From Clostridia bacterium (GTDB lineage: Bacteria > Bacillota > Clostridia > Christensenellales > Aristaeellaceae): 64,000 nucleotides of DNA. The notes under the pieces were generated by a model. The model was given only the letters and a program-made list of their open reading frames with translations, was not told the origin of the DNA and searched no databases. Position 1 is the stretch's first letter. Every line of letters starts with the position of its first letter. Below are positions 7,036 through 17,249 of this stretch, piece after piece. The stretch lies in the NCBI GenBank assembly GCA_017470145.1, contig JAFUFB010000025.1:62001-126000 (forward strand), written 5' to 3'. Both the position numbers and the translations under genes were made by a program.

Positions 7036-8418
7036 ATGATCAAAAGACTGCGGCGGCGCATGAGCATGCTCGTGATCGGCGTGCTGGTGCTGGTTTCCAT
7101 CGGGATTGTGGTCGCCATCTACGAGGTCAATAATCAGAACATCATTTCCCAGGCGGAATCTGCCCTGGAAGCCATCGCGGAGAGCAGCGGTGTCTTGCCA
7201 GCTGGAGAGGACAGAACGCCGCCGGAAATCCTGGATGGGGTCACCCCGCCGCCTAAGCCAGAAGGGGAGGAAGAAAGCCGTCGCTCTCCCGGAAGCAGAG
7301 GAGAGACAGAAACTGCGTCCCGCCCTACCATGGGTGGATTCCGATGGGGGGATTTTCGACCCCTGGATGGCTTCGGCGAGCTGCGGGGCCGGGGGATGAG
7401 CCGGGAGGAAGTGGCCAGCCTATCCAATTATTACACCATGACGCTGGACGGGGAGGGGCAGATTCAATCCTGGGAGAGCGACCGGGCGGAGCTATACAAT
7501 CAGGAAACGCTGCAGGCATTCGCAGATCAGGTGTGCCAGCAGGGACGGAGCAGCGGGCGAATCGATGATCAATTCTACCGATTGGTGGACACAGAGGAGG
7601 ATCAGCAGCTGCTGATCGTATTGGACGCTCGGCTGGAGATGCTGGCGGGGCAGCGGGTGCTGAAGGTGACGGTCCTGGTGGCAGGCATTGCCTGCCTGGC
7701 CCTGAGCCTGGGGGCCTGGTTCCTGATTCGGAAAATGATTCAGCCGGTGGAGGAGGCCTTCACTAAACAGCAGCAATTCGTATGGGACGCCAGCCATGAG
7801 CTGAAGACTCCCTTAGCGGTGATTAGCGCCAATGCGGACGTGCTGGAAGGGGAGATCGGCGAGAATGAATATCTGGGATATATCCAATCCGAGGTCAAGC
7901 GGACGGATAGCCTGGTGAAAAACCTGCTGACCCTGGCCCGGATGGATCGGGGAACGGTGGGCCAGGATCTGGCGGAAATGGATCTGAGCGAGGCGGTGCT
8001 GGGGGTGCTGCTGCCCTTCGAAAGCACGGTGTTCGAGGCGGGGAAGACGCTGGAAAGCCGGATTCAGGAGAACGTAAAGATTACTGGGAACGAGGCCATG
8101 GTGCAGCAGCTGGTGGTGATTTTGCTGTCCAATGCGCTGAAATACTCCGACGAGCATGGCGTCATCCGGGTTACGTTGGAAAAGAAAAACCGGGTTACGG
8201 AGCTGCGGGTGGAGAATACAGGGAAGGGAATCGAGGCCAAGGATTTGGAGCGGATTTTCGATCGCTTCTATCGGACGGACGCCTCCCGGAACAGCGAAAC
8301 TGGCGGGGAAGGGCTGGGGTTGGCCATCGCGAAGTCCATCGTGGAGATTCATCACGGAAAGATCCGCGCGGAGAGCAAGACAGGGGAGAACGCGGTATTC
8401 ATCGTAAATTTTGGATAA
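7036..8418 (+). CDS. Sensor histidine kinase
   Basis: 460-residue membrane kinase. TM1 is about residues 10-30. It is followed by an extracytoplasmic region of some 175 residues with a Pro/Glu/Ser-rich stretch (PPPKPEGEEE). TM2 (VLVAGIACLALSLGAW) is about residues 212-230. The phospho-acceptor H254 is in DASHELKTP, and the HATPase domain shows NALKYS, GKGIEAKDLERIF and GEGLGLAIA. No clear HAMP domain separates TM2 from the dimerisation helix. It partners with the preceding response regulator. The ligand is unknown. Confidence 0.95.
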   Translation: MIKRLRRRMSMLVIGVLVLVSIGIVVAIYEVNNQNIISQAESALEAIAESSGVLPAGEDRTPPEILDGVTPPPKPEGEEESRRSPGSRGETETASRPTMGGFRWGDFRPLDGFGELRGRGMSREEVASLSNYYTMTLDGEGQIQSWESDRAELYNQETLQAFADQVCQQGRSSGRIDDQFYRLVDTEEDQQLLIVLDARLEMLAGQRVLKVTVLVAGIACLALSLGAWFLIRKMIQPVEEAFTKQQQFVWDASHELKTPLAVISANADVLEGEIGENEYLGYIQSEVKRTDSLVKNLLTLARMDRGTVGQDLAEMDLSEAVLGVLLPFESTVFEAGKTLESRIQENVKITGNEAMVQQLVVILLSNALKYSDEHGVIRVTLEKKNRVTELRVENTGKGIEAKDLERIFDRFYRTDASRNSETGGEGLGLAIAKSIVEIHHGKIRAESKTGENAVFIVNFG

Positions 8419-8420
8419 TC

Positions 8421-8455
8421 AAAAAGCGCCTCGGGAATTATTCCCGAGGCGGTTT
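8421..8455. terminator. Bidirectional intrinsic terminator
   Basis: CGCCTCGGGAA, a TTA loop and TTCCCGAGGCG form an 11-bp perfect stem between two convergent genes (kinase on plus, argG on minus). Confidence 0.85.
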
Positions 8456-8466
8456 CAATAGATCGA

Positions 8467-9687
8467 TTATTTATGCTGGGCGTCCACCATGGCCTGCACC
8501 TTGGTGGGCAGACCGAAGAGGGTAATGAACCCGGCAGAATCCTTTTGATTATAGTCGCTGGCGCCGAAGGTAGCGATATCCTCGGAGTAGAGGGAATAAT
8601 CGCTCCAGATACCAGCCTTGATGATGTTGCCCTTGTAGAGCTTCAGCCGCACCTTGCCGGTCACGTGCTCCTGGGTCTTATCCACGAAGGCGGACAGCGC
8701 CTCCCGCAGGGGGGAGAACCAGAGGCCGTTATACACCAGCTCGGCGAAGGTGATGGACAGCTTCTGCTTTTCATGCATGGTCAGCTTATCCAGGGTCACG
8801 GACTCCAGGGCTTCATGGGCCCGATAAAGAATCGTCCCGCCGGGAGTCTCATACACGCCGCGGCACTTCATGCCCACCAGGCGGTTCTCTACGATGTCGA
8901 TAATGCCGATACCGTTCTTGCCGCCCAGCTCGTTCAGCTTCAGGATAATCTCCTTGGCGGAGAGCTTTTCGTCGTTCAACGCCACGGGAACGCCCTTGTC
9001 GAATTCCAGCGTGATATACGTCGGTTCATCCGGCGCATCAATGGGAGAAACGCCCATTTCCAGGAAGCCGGGCTTCTCGTACTGCGGCTCGTTCCCCGTA
9101 TCCTCCAGATCCAGACCCTCGTGGCTCAGATGCCAGAGGTTCTTATCCTTGGAATAGTTGGTTTCCCGGGTAATCTTCAGAGGAATATTGTGGGCCTCGG
9201 CGTAATCAATTTCCTCGTCGCGGCTCTGGATGCTCCACTCCCGCCAGGGGGCGATGATGGGCATATTGGGGGCGAAATGCTTGATAGCCAGCTCAAAACG
9301 AACCTGATCGTTACCCTTGCCGGTGCAGCCATGGCAGATAGCGTCCGCGCCTTCCTTGATGGCGATATCCACCAGGCCTTTGGCGATGCAGGGACGAGCA
9401 TGGCTGGTGCCCAGGAGATAATCCTCATAGATGGCGCCGGCCTTCATGGTGGGGATAATATATTCATCCACATATTCATCCGTCAGATCCAGCACATAGA
9501 GCTTGGACGCGCCGGTCTTCAAGGCCTTTTCTTCCAGACCCTCCAGCTCGTCCGCCTGGCCCACGTTGCCGGAGACGGCGATGATCTCGGGATTGTTGTA
9601 ATTCTCCTTCAGCCAGGGAATAATGATGGATGTATCAAGGCCGCCGGAATAGGCCAGGACGACCTTCTTGATGTCCGCTTTGTTCAT
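8467..9687 (-). CDS. argG: Argininosuccinate synthase
   Basis: 406 residues. Joins citrulline and aspartate with ATP hydrolysis to AMP, the penultimate step of arginine synthesis, in the cytosol. The PP-loop AYSGGLDTS is near the N terminus, and other family motifs include [13 protein letters not shown] and [13 protein letters not shown]. The ATG at 9687 is chosen because TAAGGAGG is close upstream; the frame extends further but without family sequence. It has its own consensus promoter and stands without argH or other arg genes in the window. Confidence 0.97.
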   Translation of the reverse strand: MNKADIKKVVLAYSGGLDTSIIIPWLKENYNNPEIIAVSGNVGQADELEGLEEKALKTGASKLYVLDLTDEYVDEYIIPTMKAGAIYEDYLLGTSHARPCIAKGLVDIAIKEGADAICHGCTGKGNDQVRFELAIKHFAPNMPIIAPWREWSIQSRDEEIDYAEAHNIPLKITRETNYSKDKNLWHLSHEGLDLEDTGNEPQYEKPGFLEMGVSPIDAPDEPTYITLEFDKGVPVALNDEKLSAKEIILKLNELGGKNGIGIIDIVENRLVGMKCRGVYETPGGTILYRAHEALESVTLDKLTMHEKQKLSITFAELVYNGLWFSPLREALSAFVDKTQEHVTGKVRLKLYKGNIIKAGIWSDYSLYSEDIATFGASDYNQKDSAGFITLFGLPTKVQAMVDAQHK

Positions 9688-9724
9688 GGGGAAAACCTCC
9701 TTACATATCTTCGGTACGCGGGGG

Positions 9725-9753
9725 AATATACACCATTTATGCACGAATGTCAA
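9725..9753 (-). promoter_or_regulatory. Promoter for argG
   Basis: On the minus strand, TTGACA, a 17-base spacer and TATATT, about 40 bases before the start codon. Confidence 0.82.
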
Positions 9754-9816
9754 GCACAAATTTCAAAATAAATACAAGAAAATTCAACGGAAATTTGGGG
9801 TTGAAAGAAGTCTTCA

Positions 9817-9838
9817 ATATGCATAATATAATGCATAT
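9817..9838. promoter_or_regulatory. A/T-rich perfect inverted repeat upstream of argG
   Basis: ATATGCAT, a six-base AATATA spacer and ATGCATAT, followed by a further ATGCAA. It lies about 65 bases upstream of the argG -35 and just after the stop of the preceding gene. It has the size and symmetry of an operator. ArgR boxes are also A/T-rich palindromes, but this one does not match the usual TGAAT...ATTCA core, so the regulator is unknown. Confidence 0.45.
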
Positions 9839-9844
9839 ATGCAA

Positions 9845-10552
9845 CTAAGACTGCAGCTCCCGGGAGAAGCGAGTAAAAATCCGCCGGGAGGGAGGATCCA
9901 CCTTGAAGGAAACCTCCGGATGCCATTGCACCCCCAGGATCCACTGGGAACCGGGCCCACGATACGCCTCGATAAACCCTTCCTGGGCATAGGCTTCCGG
10001 AATCAGCCCTTCTGCCAGACGATCCACCGCCTGATGATGGAAGCTGTTGGTCAGCAGCTTTTCCTGCCCCTCATAGATTTCCGCCAAGCGGCCGCCGGGA
10101 ACCAGGTTCACCTCATGGCTGAGGGAATGTCGGCCATTCTGCTGTTCATGGGCTGCGCTGGGAAAATCGGTAGGGATATCCTGATGCAGCGTACCACCAA
10201 GCACTACATTTAAAATTTGCATCCCCCGGCAGATGGCCAAGATGGGCAGCTGGCAGGAGAGGGCCTCCTGAATGAGGGCGAACTCCATGTTATCCCGGTC
10301 CGGATTGATGCGGCCGCATTGAGGCGTGGGCTCCTGGCCATAGCGCCGCGGATCTACATCCACGCCGCCGGAGAGGATGAGCCCATCCAGGGTTTTCACC
10401 AGGGCGGGCATATGGCCCAAGGGGATATCGTAATGCAGGGTCACCAGGTCAGCATTGAGACAATCTGCGGCGCGAAGATAACCTTCGGGCATGTACTCTT
10501 CGCCGATTTGGTAATTAAAATAGGGCGGGATACCGATGCGGGGTCTTTTCAT
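9845..10552 (-). CDS. Class I glutamine amidotransferase-like hydrolase (PuuD / peptidase C26 type)
   Basis: 235 residues. Family members hydrolyse gamma-glutamyl amides such as gamma-glutamyl-GABA. The nucleophile Cys is in LAICRGMQ near residue 113, and the catalytic His-Glu pair is in VQWHPEVSF. LILSGGVDVDPRRYGQEP is the typical N-terminal signature of this branch. No polyamine or putrescine genes accompany it, so its substrate is open. It lies upstream of argG on the same strand, but argG has its own promoter. Confidence 0.9.
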   Translation of the reverse strand: MKRPRIGIPPYFNYQIGEEYMPEGYLRAADCLNADLVTLHYDIPLGHMPALVKTLDGLILSGGVDVDPRRYGQEPTPQCGRINPDRDNMEFALIQEALSCQLPILAICRGMQILNVVLGGTLHQDIPTDFPSAAHEQQNGRHSLSHEVNLVPGGRLAEIYEGQEKLLTNSFHHQAVDRLAEGLIPEAYAQEGFIEAYRGPGSQWILGVQWHPEVSFKVDPPSRRIFTRFSRELQS

Positions 10553-10600
10553 TGCTCTTTCTTTCTACTTAATATACTACCGCCGAACGCGGCGAGGCAT

Positions 10601-10609
10601 ATTATACCA
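10601..10609 (-). promoter_or_regulatory. Extended -10 promoter for the amidotransferase gene
   Basis: On the minus strand TGGTATAAT, an extended -10 with no good -35. A small hairpin (CGCCG-AACG-CGGCG, 10581-10594) lies in the leader. Confidence 0.45.
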
Positions 10610-10679
10610 TGCGATCGGGGAAGAAAAAAGGGTGGATTGCATTTTCATTGTATTTCGAAAGATGGGATTCAAAAAGCTA

Positions 10680-10708
10680 TTGACTCGATAGGTTTATTAT
10701 GGTAAAGT
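10680..10708 (+). promoter_or_regulatory. Promoter for the amino acid ABC operon
   Basis: TTGACT, a 17-base spacer and TAAAGT, about 50 bases before the binding-protein start. Confidence 0.6.
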
Positions 10709-10761
10709 ACCCCCAACCTCTTCGGAGGAAACATTTTTTAGAAGAAAGAAGGCGCAATTTC

Positions 10762-11670
10762 ATGAAGAAGATTCTTTCCCTGATTCTGGCGCTGGCCCTG
10801 ATTCTGGCCGCGACCGCCGCTCTGGCGGAGGAAGACAAGAGCGTAGCCATCGACAAGGCGGCGTTCGACGCACTGCTGGCCTCCGGCCCCGTGGCCAGTG
10901 AGGAAGCCATCGCTGCCAGCGAATGGGCGACCAAGGTCAAGAATGCGGGCATCCTCCGCGTGGGTGGCACCCGGACTTCCTTCCTGTTCAGCCAGCTGGA
11001 CGAGACGGACAACGGCGTTCGCGGCTTCGACGCCGGCCTGTATCAGCTGCTGACCCGCTACATCCTGGGGGATGAAACCAAGTTCGAGCTGACCCAGGTA
11101 AACAGCAGCACCCGTGAATCCGTGCTGACGGAAGATCAGGTGGACGCAGTGTTCGCCACCTATTCCATCACCCCCAGCCGTCAGGAAGTCATCAGCTTCG
11201 CCGGCCCCTACTACGTGTCTCAGCAGTCCGTGCTGGTGGCCATCGATAACGAAGGCATCGAAGGCGTGGATTCTCTGGCTGGCAAGACCGTGGCGACCCA
11301 GGCCGGCTCCACTGGCCCCGCTCTGCTGGCGGAGTTCGCTCCCGAAGCCATCGTGGAAGAGTTCGAAGATGACGCCCAGGCCCGTCAGGCCCTGGAAGAC
11401 GGCCGGGTGGACGCCTATGTGACGGACTACACCCTGCTGTTGAACTCCATCGTGAAGAATCCTGGCGTGTACAAGATCGCTGGCGATGTGTTTGGACCGG
11501 AAGATCCCTACGGCATCGGTGTGCCGAAGGATAGCGACGGCGTGGCCTTCGTGAACGCTTTCCTGAAGGAGATTGAGGACGCGGGCCTGTGGGCGCAGCT
11601 GTGGCAGATCAGCCTGGGCGACCGCACTGGCATCGAGGCGGCTCCGGCCGTTCCCGCCATCGCGGAATAA
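10762..11670 (+). CDS. Polar amino acid ABC transporter substrate-binding protein
   Basis: 302 residues of the SBP_bac_3 (family 3) fold, capturing a polar amino acid outside the membrane. Signal peptide MKKILSLILALALILAA ends at ALA-EE with no lipobox Cys, which is unusual for a monoderm binding protein. Family features are ILRVGGTR, GFDAGLYQLL (normally GFDVDLA) and DAVFATYSITPSRQEVISFA, with GKTVATQAGST in the second lobe. The ATG at 10762 is the signal-peptide start; upstream codons are leader. It is first in a four-gene operon and is separated from the permease by a hairpin. Confidence 0.93.
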   Translation: MKKILSLILALALILAATAALAEEDKSVAIDKAAFDALLASGPVASEEAIAASEWATKVKNAGILRVGGTRTSFLFSQLDETDNGVRGFDAGLYQLLTRYILGDETKFELTQVNSSTRESVLTEDQVDAVFATYSITPSRQEVISFAGPYYVSQQSVLVAIDNEGIEGVDSLAGKTVATQAGSTGPALLAEFAPEAIVEEFEDDAQARQALEDGRVDAYVTDYTLLLNSIVKNPGVYKIAGDVFGPEDPYGIGVPKDSDGVAFVNAFLKEIEDAGLWAQLWQISLGDRTGIEAAPAVPAIAE

Positions 11671-11753
11671 TCCCGAGGAAGAGACGGGGCTTCGCTCCGC
11701 CGCCTGGAAAAACGCGGCTTTGGGCCGCAAAAACTGGGTGAATCAATTATTGA

Positions 11754-11791
11754 TGGGAGCCCTTGGGCTGCACGCAGCTTAAGGGCTCCCA
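11754..11791 (+). terminator. Intercistronic hairpin after the binding-protein gene
   Basis: TGGGAGCCCTT ... AAGGGCTCCCA, an 11-bp perfect stem followed by TTTT. It overlaps the approach to the permease ribosome binding site. It probably acts as a partial terminator or 3' stabiliser so that the binding protein is made in excess. Confidence 0.75.
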
Positions 11792-11807
11792 TTTTGGAGG
11801 TTTTGGC

Positions 11808-12467
11808 ATGAGCATCTCCGCGCTGTGGGCGGCCTATGGCAGTGAATATCTGCAGGCGCTCCTGACAACCTGGAAGCTGACCTTTTTCAGCTTCGGCATG
11901 GCCTTTGTGCTCGGCATTTTGATTACCGTGGCCCGGGTGAGCCCCATTATTCCCCTGCGCCGGTTTGGGGATTTCTATGTTCAGATTTTCCGGAACATTC
12001 CCGGCGCCGCGCTGCTGATTCTGCTGGTATATGCCTTTCCGAAGCTGAAGCTGCTTTTCCCTTATGCCACCTGCGTGCTGATCGCCACAACGCTGATTCC
12101 TTCCGCCTTCTGCTCGGAATACCTGATGAGCGGCATGAACATGATCGAGAAGGGGCAGATTGAGGCAGCTCGGGCCCTGGGCATGAGCTTTTTACAGATG
12201 ATTCGGCGGATTATTATTCCCCAGGCCCTCCGTTATTCCGTGTTACCCATGACGAATCTGCTGGTGGCCACCATGCTCACCACGGCCTTGGGCAGCACGG
12301 TGCCCATGGTTCCCCGGGAATTGACGGGGCTGGTGTCCCATATCAACACCCATGCCACGGGTGGGGTGACGGCCTTCGTGATCTCCGCCGCCTTCTATTG
12401 CGCCACGGCGGTGCTGATTGGCTTCGTGGGCAGCCGAATTGATCGGAAAGTGAGGATCCTGAGATGA
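11808..12467 (+). CDS. Amino acid ABC transporter permease 1
   Basis: 219-residue inner-membrane permease of the HisM/GlnP type with several membrane helices. The EAA loop reads EAARALGMSFLQMIRRIIIPQ, here split as EAARALGMS followed by FLQMIRRIIIPQ near residues 121-141. TTGGAGG lies seven bases before the ATG; earlier in-frame codons belong to the intercistronic hairpin. Its stop overlaps the next permease by four bases (ATGA), so the two are translationally coupled and probably form a heterodimeric channel. Confidence 0.93.
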   Translation: MSISALWAAYGSEYLQALLTTWKLTFFSFGMAFVLGILITVARVSPIIPLRRFGDFYVQIFRNIPGAALLILLVYAFPKLKLLFPYATCVLIATTLIPSAFCSEYLMSGMNMIEKGQIEAARALGMSFLQMIRRIIIPQALRYSVLPMTNLLVATMLTTALGSTVPMVPRELTGLVSHINTHATGGVTAFVISAAFYCATAVLIGFVGSRIDRKVRILR

Positions 12468-13300
12468 GTAAAAACAATACATCCATCCGGGATTTCCTGT
12501 ACGAAGAGCCCGGTCCGAAAACCAGAACCTGGATTCGAATCGGTACGGGGATCGCCTTGGTCCTGCTGGCCTGGCTGATTTACGCCGTGATCGACCGATT
12601 CAACGTTACCGGCCAATTCCGGGAAAAATACTGGATTTTCTTCACCCGATGGACCACCTGGCGTTTCCTGGGCGAAGGCCTGCTGACCACCCTGCGGGTG
12701 GCGGTAACGGCGGGAGCCATTACTTTTGCCCTGGGCTTTCTTCTCATGCGGGCCCGGCTCAATCGGCACACGGTGATCTGGCGAATCAGCGCCGGCATCA
12801 TCAGCTTTACCCGGGGTGTGCCTACGCTGCTGTTTGTGTATTTCTTCTTCCTGGTTTTCCCGAAGACGGGCATTAAGCTGACGGGCTTCTGGAAGATCAC
12901 GCTGCCGGTGGCCATCTCCGCCTGCGGCGTGGTGGCGGAAGCCCTGCGCAGCGGCGTTAACGCCGTCCCCAAGGGGCAAAGGGAAGCGGCCTTGAGCCTG
13001 GGCATGACGGAGCGGAGATCCTTTTATCGGGTCATTTTTCCCCAGGCGTTCCGGTTCGTGATTCCGACCCTGATCGCGGAGATGGTTATCGTGCTGAAGG
13101 ACACCACCTTCGCTTACATCGTCTCTTGCGCGGACCTGATGCAGAACGCGAAGGTGCTGATTTCCAATTATGACGCGCTGGTTTCCATCTACCTGGTGGT
13201 GGCGGTGATTTACATTTTGATTAACTATGGACTGAACAAGCTGTCGGATTCTCTGGCCCGGCGCGGAGGAACGATGGAGAGCAGGAGGGCAAAGGCATGA
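12464..13300 (+). CDS. Amino acid ABC transporter permease 2
   Basis: 278 residues. A cytoplasmic N-terminal extension of about 25 residues precedes the first membrane helix ([18 protein letters not shown]). The EAA loop is [20 protein letters not shown]. It is partner of the preceding permease, as both genes overlap by ATGA, and it in turn overlaps the ATPase gene start by four bases. GlnP/HisQM type by sequence; the transported amino acid is not known. Confidence 0.93.
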   Translation: MSKNNTSIRDFLYEEPGPKTRTWIRIGTGIALVLLAWLIYAVIDRFNVTGQFREKYWIFFTRWTTWRFLGEGLLTTLRVAVTAGAITFALGFLLMRARLNRHTVIWRISAGIISFTRGVPTLLFVYFFFLVFPKTGIKLTGFWKITLPVAISACGVVAEALRSGVNAVPKGQREAALSLGMTERRSFYRVIFPQAFRFVIPTLIAEMVIVLKDTTFAYIVSCADLMQNAKVLISNYDALVSIYLVVAVIYILINYGLNKLSDSLARRGGTMESRRAKA

Positions 13301-14043
13301 GCGCACAAACGCCAGTCATCGAGATGCGGCATGTGGAGAAATATTATGGAGATCTGCATGTGCTGAAGGATATCAACCTGTCTGTCACCAAGGGCGAGGT
13401 AGTAGTCATCATCGGCCCCAGCGGCAGCGGAAAATCCACCCTTTGCCGGACCATTAATCGGCTGGAGACCATCGGCAGCGGGGAAATACTGATCGACGGA
13501 GAAAAGATTCCCGAGGAAGGAAAAAAGCTGGCCCAGCTGCGCAGTCAAATCGGCATGGTATTCCAAAGCTTTAACCTCTTTCCCCATCGGACGATTCTGG
13601 ACAACGTGACCCTGGCGCCGGTGGACGTGCTGAAGCGGAACAAGAAGGAAGCCCAGCAGGAGGCGCTGGAGCTGCTGAAGCGCGTGGGCGTGGGAGATCA
13701 GGCGAATAAGGTGCCGGCCCAGCTTTCCGGCGGGCAGCAGCAGCGAGCAGCCATCGCCCGGGCGCTGGCCATGCATCCCAAGGCCATGTTGTTCGACGAG
13801 CCCACCAGCGCGCTGGATCCGGAGATGATCGGCGAGGTGCTGAATGTCATGACCGAGCTGGCGGCGGAGGGCATGACCATGCTGGTGGTGACCCACGAGA
13901 TGAATTTCGCCAGGCGGGTGGCTAGCCGGGTCATCTTTATGGAAGATGGCGCGATTCTGGAAGAGGGCGCGCCAGAGGAATTCTTTGAACACCCGAAGAC
14001 GCAACGGGCTCAGGCCTTCCTGCAGTCGATTCGGGAGCACTAA
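13297..14043 (+). CDS. Amino acid ABC transporter ATP-binding protein (GlnQ type)
   Basis: 248-residue ATPase powering the importer encoded just upstream. Walker A is GPSGSGKST near residue 39, the Q-loop is [10 protein letters not shown], the signature is LSGGQQQR, Walker B is [14 protein letters not shown] and the switch His is in VVTHEMNFA. This is standard PAAT-family length. Last gene of the operon, followed by a strong terminator. Confidence 0.96.
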   Translation: MSAQTPVIEMRHVEKYYGDLHVLKDINLSVTKGEVVVIIGPSGSGKSTLCRTINRLETIGSGEILIDGEKIPEEGKKLAQLRSQIGMVFQSFNLFPHRTILDNVTLAPVDVLKRNKKEAQQEALELLKRVGVGDQANKVPAQLSGGQQQRAAIARALAMHPKAMLFDEPTSALDPEMIGEVLNVMTELAAEGMTMLVVTHEMNFARRVASRVIFMEDGAILEEGAPEEFFEHPKTQRAQAFLQSIREH

Positions 14044-14050
14044 AAATGGT

Positions 14051-14078
14051 GAGGGAGAAAATCTTCCCTCGCTTTTTT
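14051..14078 (+). terminator. Intrinsic terminator of the amino acid ABC operon
   Basis: GAGGGA-GAAAATCT-TCCCTC stem followed by GCTTTTTTT. Confidence 0.9.
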
Positions 14079-14191
14079 TATCCTTGCCTGAAAGGCCGCG
14101 CGGATGAATTGCCCGCGCAGCCATCCGTTGACATTCTCTCCAAAAGTTCATAGAATAGGTAAGCACATCTGAAGGAAGGAGGGGAGCGCGG

Positions 14192-15145
14192 ATGGTGGAG
14201 CTTTGCCTGCTGGGCACGGGGGGAACCTTGCCCCTGGCCGATCGCGCTTTATCCTCCCTCTATGTGCGGGTCAACGGCCGGGCCATGCTGATCGACTGCG
14301 GCGAGGGGACTCAGGTGGGCATTCGCCGGCTGGGCTGGGGCTTCCGATGCCTGGAGGGGTTGGTGCTGACCCATTTCCACGGGGATCACTGCACCGGGCT
14401 GGCGGGGCTGCTGCTGAGCCTGGAAAAGGCGGGCAAGGACGAGCCTTTCGATATCTACGGCCCTGCGGGGCTGAAGCGGGTGGTGGAAGGACTGTGCGTC
14501 ATCGTGCCGAAGTTGAGCTTCGCCGTGCGGCTGCATGAATATCCCCCGGAGGGCGCGACCTTCGAAATGATCGGGCTGCGGATTCGGGCCTTTCCGGTGG
14601 ATCACGGAATTCCTTGCTACGGCTATCGCCTGGAGCTGGAGCGGAAGGGAGCCTTCGACCCGGAGCGGGCGAAGGCCCTGAAGGTTCCCATGAGCGAATG
14701 GAAGCGCCTGCAGGCGGGGGAGAGCGTCCGGGTAGGGCTGAGAAAGGTTCATTCCGAGGACGTGATGGGCCCCGAACGGAAGGGGATTTCCTTCGTCTTT
14801 TCCACGGACACCCGCCCCTGCGAGACCTTGCGGAAATATACTCCTGGGGTGGATTTGGCCATTCTGGAAGGGATGTACGCTGACGAAGAGAAATACCCCC
14901 TGGCGGTGAAGAATCACCACATGATGTTCCGGGAGGCGGCAGAGCTGGCCCGGGACGGGGCGGCGAGCCAGCTGGTGATGACCCATTTCAGCACCAGCCT
15001 GGAGGAGCCGGAGAAGGGCCTGGCGGCGGCGACGGATATTTTTCCCGATACCCGCTGCGGGCAGGATGGGATGATCATTCGCTTGAATTACCCCAAGGCC
15101 CAGGAACCTGCCGCCATCACCATTTTTCAAAAGGAAGACTGGTAG
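14192..15145 (+). CDS. rnz: Ribonuclease Z
   Basis: 317 residues, metallo-beta-lactamase fold endonuclease that trims the 3' trailer from tRNA precursors. Zinc ligands sit in H61-F-H63-G-D65-H66 (THFHGDH). Other family marks are LLGTGGTLPL at the N terminus, PVDHGIPCYGY, and FSTDTRPC with the C-terminal MTHFS. The start has GAAGGAGGGG upstream. It is followed 66 bases later by uvrB on the same strand. Confidence 0.93.
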   Translation: MVELCLLGTGGTLPLADRALSSLYVRVNGRAMLIDCGEGTQVGIRRLGWGFRCLEGLVLTHFHGDHCTGLAGLLLSLEKAGKDEPFDIYGPAGLKRVVEGLCVIVPKLSFAVRLHEYPPEGATFEMIGLRIRAFPVDHGIPCYGYRLELERKGAFDPERAKALKVPMSEWKRLQAGESVRVGLRKVHSEDVMGPERKGISFVFSTDTRPCETLRKYTPGVDLAILEGMYADEEKYPLAVKNHHMMFREAAELARDGAASQLVMTHFSTSLEEPEKGLAAATDIFPDTRCGQDGMIIRLNYPKAQEPAAITIFQKEDW

Positions 15146-15211
15146 CGCCTGCGCAAAGGGGAAACGCCCTTCTACGCAGCGAAGCATGAATAAAATTGGA
15201 AAGAAAAATAG

Positions 15212-17236
15212 ATGAACGATCGATTTGTATTGAAAGCGCCCTACGCAGCCTCGGGGGATCAGCCGGAGGCCATTGAGGCCCTGGCCCGAGGCGTGCGGGA
15301 GGGGCTGAAGGATCAGATTCTGCTGGGGGTTACCGGCAGTGGCAAGACCTTCACCATGGCCTCTGTCATCGAGAAGATCCAGAAGCCCACCCTGGTCATC
15401 GCCCACAACAAGACCCTGGCGGCCCAGCTGTGCAGCGAACTGAAGGCCTTCTTTCCGGACAGCCGGGTGGAATACTTCGTCAGCTATTACGACTATTATC
15501 AGCCGGAGGCCTACATCGCCTCCTCGGATACCTATATCGAAAAGGACGCCTCCATCAACGACGAGATTGACCGCCTGCGCCACAGCGCCACTGCGGCCCT
15601 GCGGGAGCGGAAGGATGTTATCATCGTGGCCTCCGTCAGCTGCATCTACTCCATGGGGGACCCCAGCGAATACGAGGGGCAGATGCTGAGCCTGCGGCCG
15701 GGGATGCAGATTCCCCGGAGCCGCCTGCTGCGGAACCTGATCGACATCCAGTACGAGCGAAACGAGATTGAATTCGTCCGGGGGACCTTCCGGGTCAAAG
15801 GGGATACCATCGAAATCATCCCCGCCGGGGAGCACGAGAAGGCCATCCGAATCGAGCTGTTCGGGGACGAGATTGACCGCATCTGCGAAATCGACGCGGT
15901 GAGTGGCCATGTGCTGGCCACCTTGGAGCACGCGGCCCTTTTCCCGGCGACCCATTATGCCACAGACCCGGCCCACATGGAGGAGCACATCGGGGAGATC
16001 GAGGCGGATCTATCAGCCCGCATCGCGGAATTTGAGGAGGGGGGCCGACTGCTGGAGGCCCAGCGCATCGCCCAGCGGACGCGATACGACATCGAGATGA
16101 TGCGGGAGATTGGCTACTGCCAGGGGATTGAGAACTACAGCCGATATTTCGACGGGCGAAAGCCGGGGGACGCGCCATACACCCTGCTGGACTATTTTAC
16201 GGGGGATTTTTTGACCCTGATCGACGAAAGCCATGTGACTGTGCCCCAGATTCGGGCCATGTACAATGGGGACCGGGCTCGGAAGGAGACGCTGGTGGAC
16301 TATGGGTTCCGCCTGCCCTCCGCCTTCGACAACCGGCCGCTGCTGTTTCCGGAATTCGAGGCCCGCATTGGGCAGACCATCTTCGTCAGCGCCACCCCCG
16401 GCCCCTACGAGCGGGAGCGGGCCCAGCAGGTGGTGGAGCAGATCATCCGGCCCACGGGGCTGCTGGATCCCAAGGTGATTCTGCGGCCCGCCACCGGGCA
16501 GATTGACGACCTGGTGGGGGAGATTCGGCAGGTCACCGCCCGGAAGGAGCGAGTGCTGGTAACCACCTTGACTAAGCGCATGGCGGAAAGCCTGACGGAA
16601 TACCTGAAGGAGCTGGAGATCAAGGTTCGATACCTGCACAGCGATATCCTGACCATCGAGCGGATGCAGCTGCTGCGGGATCTGCGGCTGGGAGAGTTCG
16701 ACGTGCTGGTGGGGATCAACCTGCTGCGGGAAGGGCTGGACCTGCCGGAGGTGGCCCTGGTGGCCATCCTGGATGCAGACAAGGAGGGCTTTCTGCGGTC
16801 GGAAACCTCCCTGGTGCAGACCATCGGCCGGGCGGCCAGAAACGTGGACGGTCGGGTCATCCTCTACGGCGATACCCTGACGGAGAGCATGGAAAAGGCC
16901 ATGACGGAAACCAACCGCCGCCGGGCGCTGCAGGAGGCCTACAACGAGGCCCACGGCATTACGCCAGAAACCGTGCGGACGGCGATTCGCAACGTGCTGG
17001 AGATCACCAAGAAGGTGGAGGAGAGCAGCGAAAAGCCCCTGACGGAGGAGGAGCGGGACGCCCTGGCCCGGCAGCTGGAGGAAGAGATGCTGCTGGCGGC
17101 CAAGGATCTGGAATTTGAGCGGGCGGCCAAGCTGAGAGACAGACTGCTGGAGCTGCGGGGTGAGGCGCCCATGCAGGATGATACCCAGCAGAAAAGACAC
17201 CGGAGAAGGGAGCGGACGAGGAAAAGTGAAAAATAA
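15212..17236 (+). CDS. uvrB: Excinuclease ABC subunit B
   Basis: 674 residues, normal length. Helicase-like damage verification subunit of nucleotide excision repair, working with UvrA and UvrC. Walker [10 protein letters not shown] is near residue 39. The beta-hairpin [11 protein letters not shown], the DEAD-like LTLIDESH and the C-terminal UvrC-binding UVR motif ([22 protein letters not shown] region) are all present. No uvrA or uvrC is nearby. The last codons lead into a small membrane-protein gene. Confidence 0.98.
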   Translation: MNDRFVLKAPYAASGDQPEAIEALARGVREGLKDQILLGVTGSGKTFTMASVIEKIQKPTLVIAHNKTLAAQLCSELKAFFPDSRVEYFVSYYDYYQPEAYIASSDTYIEKDASINDEIDRLRHSATAALRERKDVIIVASVSCIYSMGDPSEYEGQMLSLRPGMQIPRSRLLRNLIDIQYERNEIEFVRGTFRVKGDTIEIIPAGEHEKAIRIELFGDEIDRICEIDAVSGHVLATLEHAALFPATHYATDPAHMEEHIGEIEADLSARIAEFEEGGRLLEAQRIAQRTRYDIEMMREIGYCQGIENYSRYFDGRKPGDAPYTLLDYFTGDFLTLIDESHVTVPQIRAMYNGDRARKETLVDYGFRLPSAFDNRPLLFPEFEARIGQTIFVSATPGPYERERAQQVVEQIIRPTGLLDPKVILRPATGQIDDLVGEIRQVTARKERVLVTTLTKRMAESLTEYLKELEIKVRYLHSDILTIERMQLLRDLRLGEFDVLVGINLLREGLDLPEVALVAILDADKEGFLRSETSLVQTIGRAARNVDGRVILYGDTLTESMEKAMTETNRRRALQEAYNEAHGITPETVRTAIRNVLEITKKVEESSEKPLTEEERDALARQLEEEMLLAAKDLEFERAAKLRDRLLELRGEAPMQDDTQQKRHRRRERTRKSEK

Positions 17237-17249
17237 AGCAGGAGATCGC

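Noticed and set aside
15146..15211. Another copy of the dispersed repeat between rnz and uvrB
   Set aside because: It has a GC-rich region and GCGAAGCATG, but none of the conserved blocks in order.
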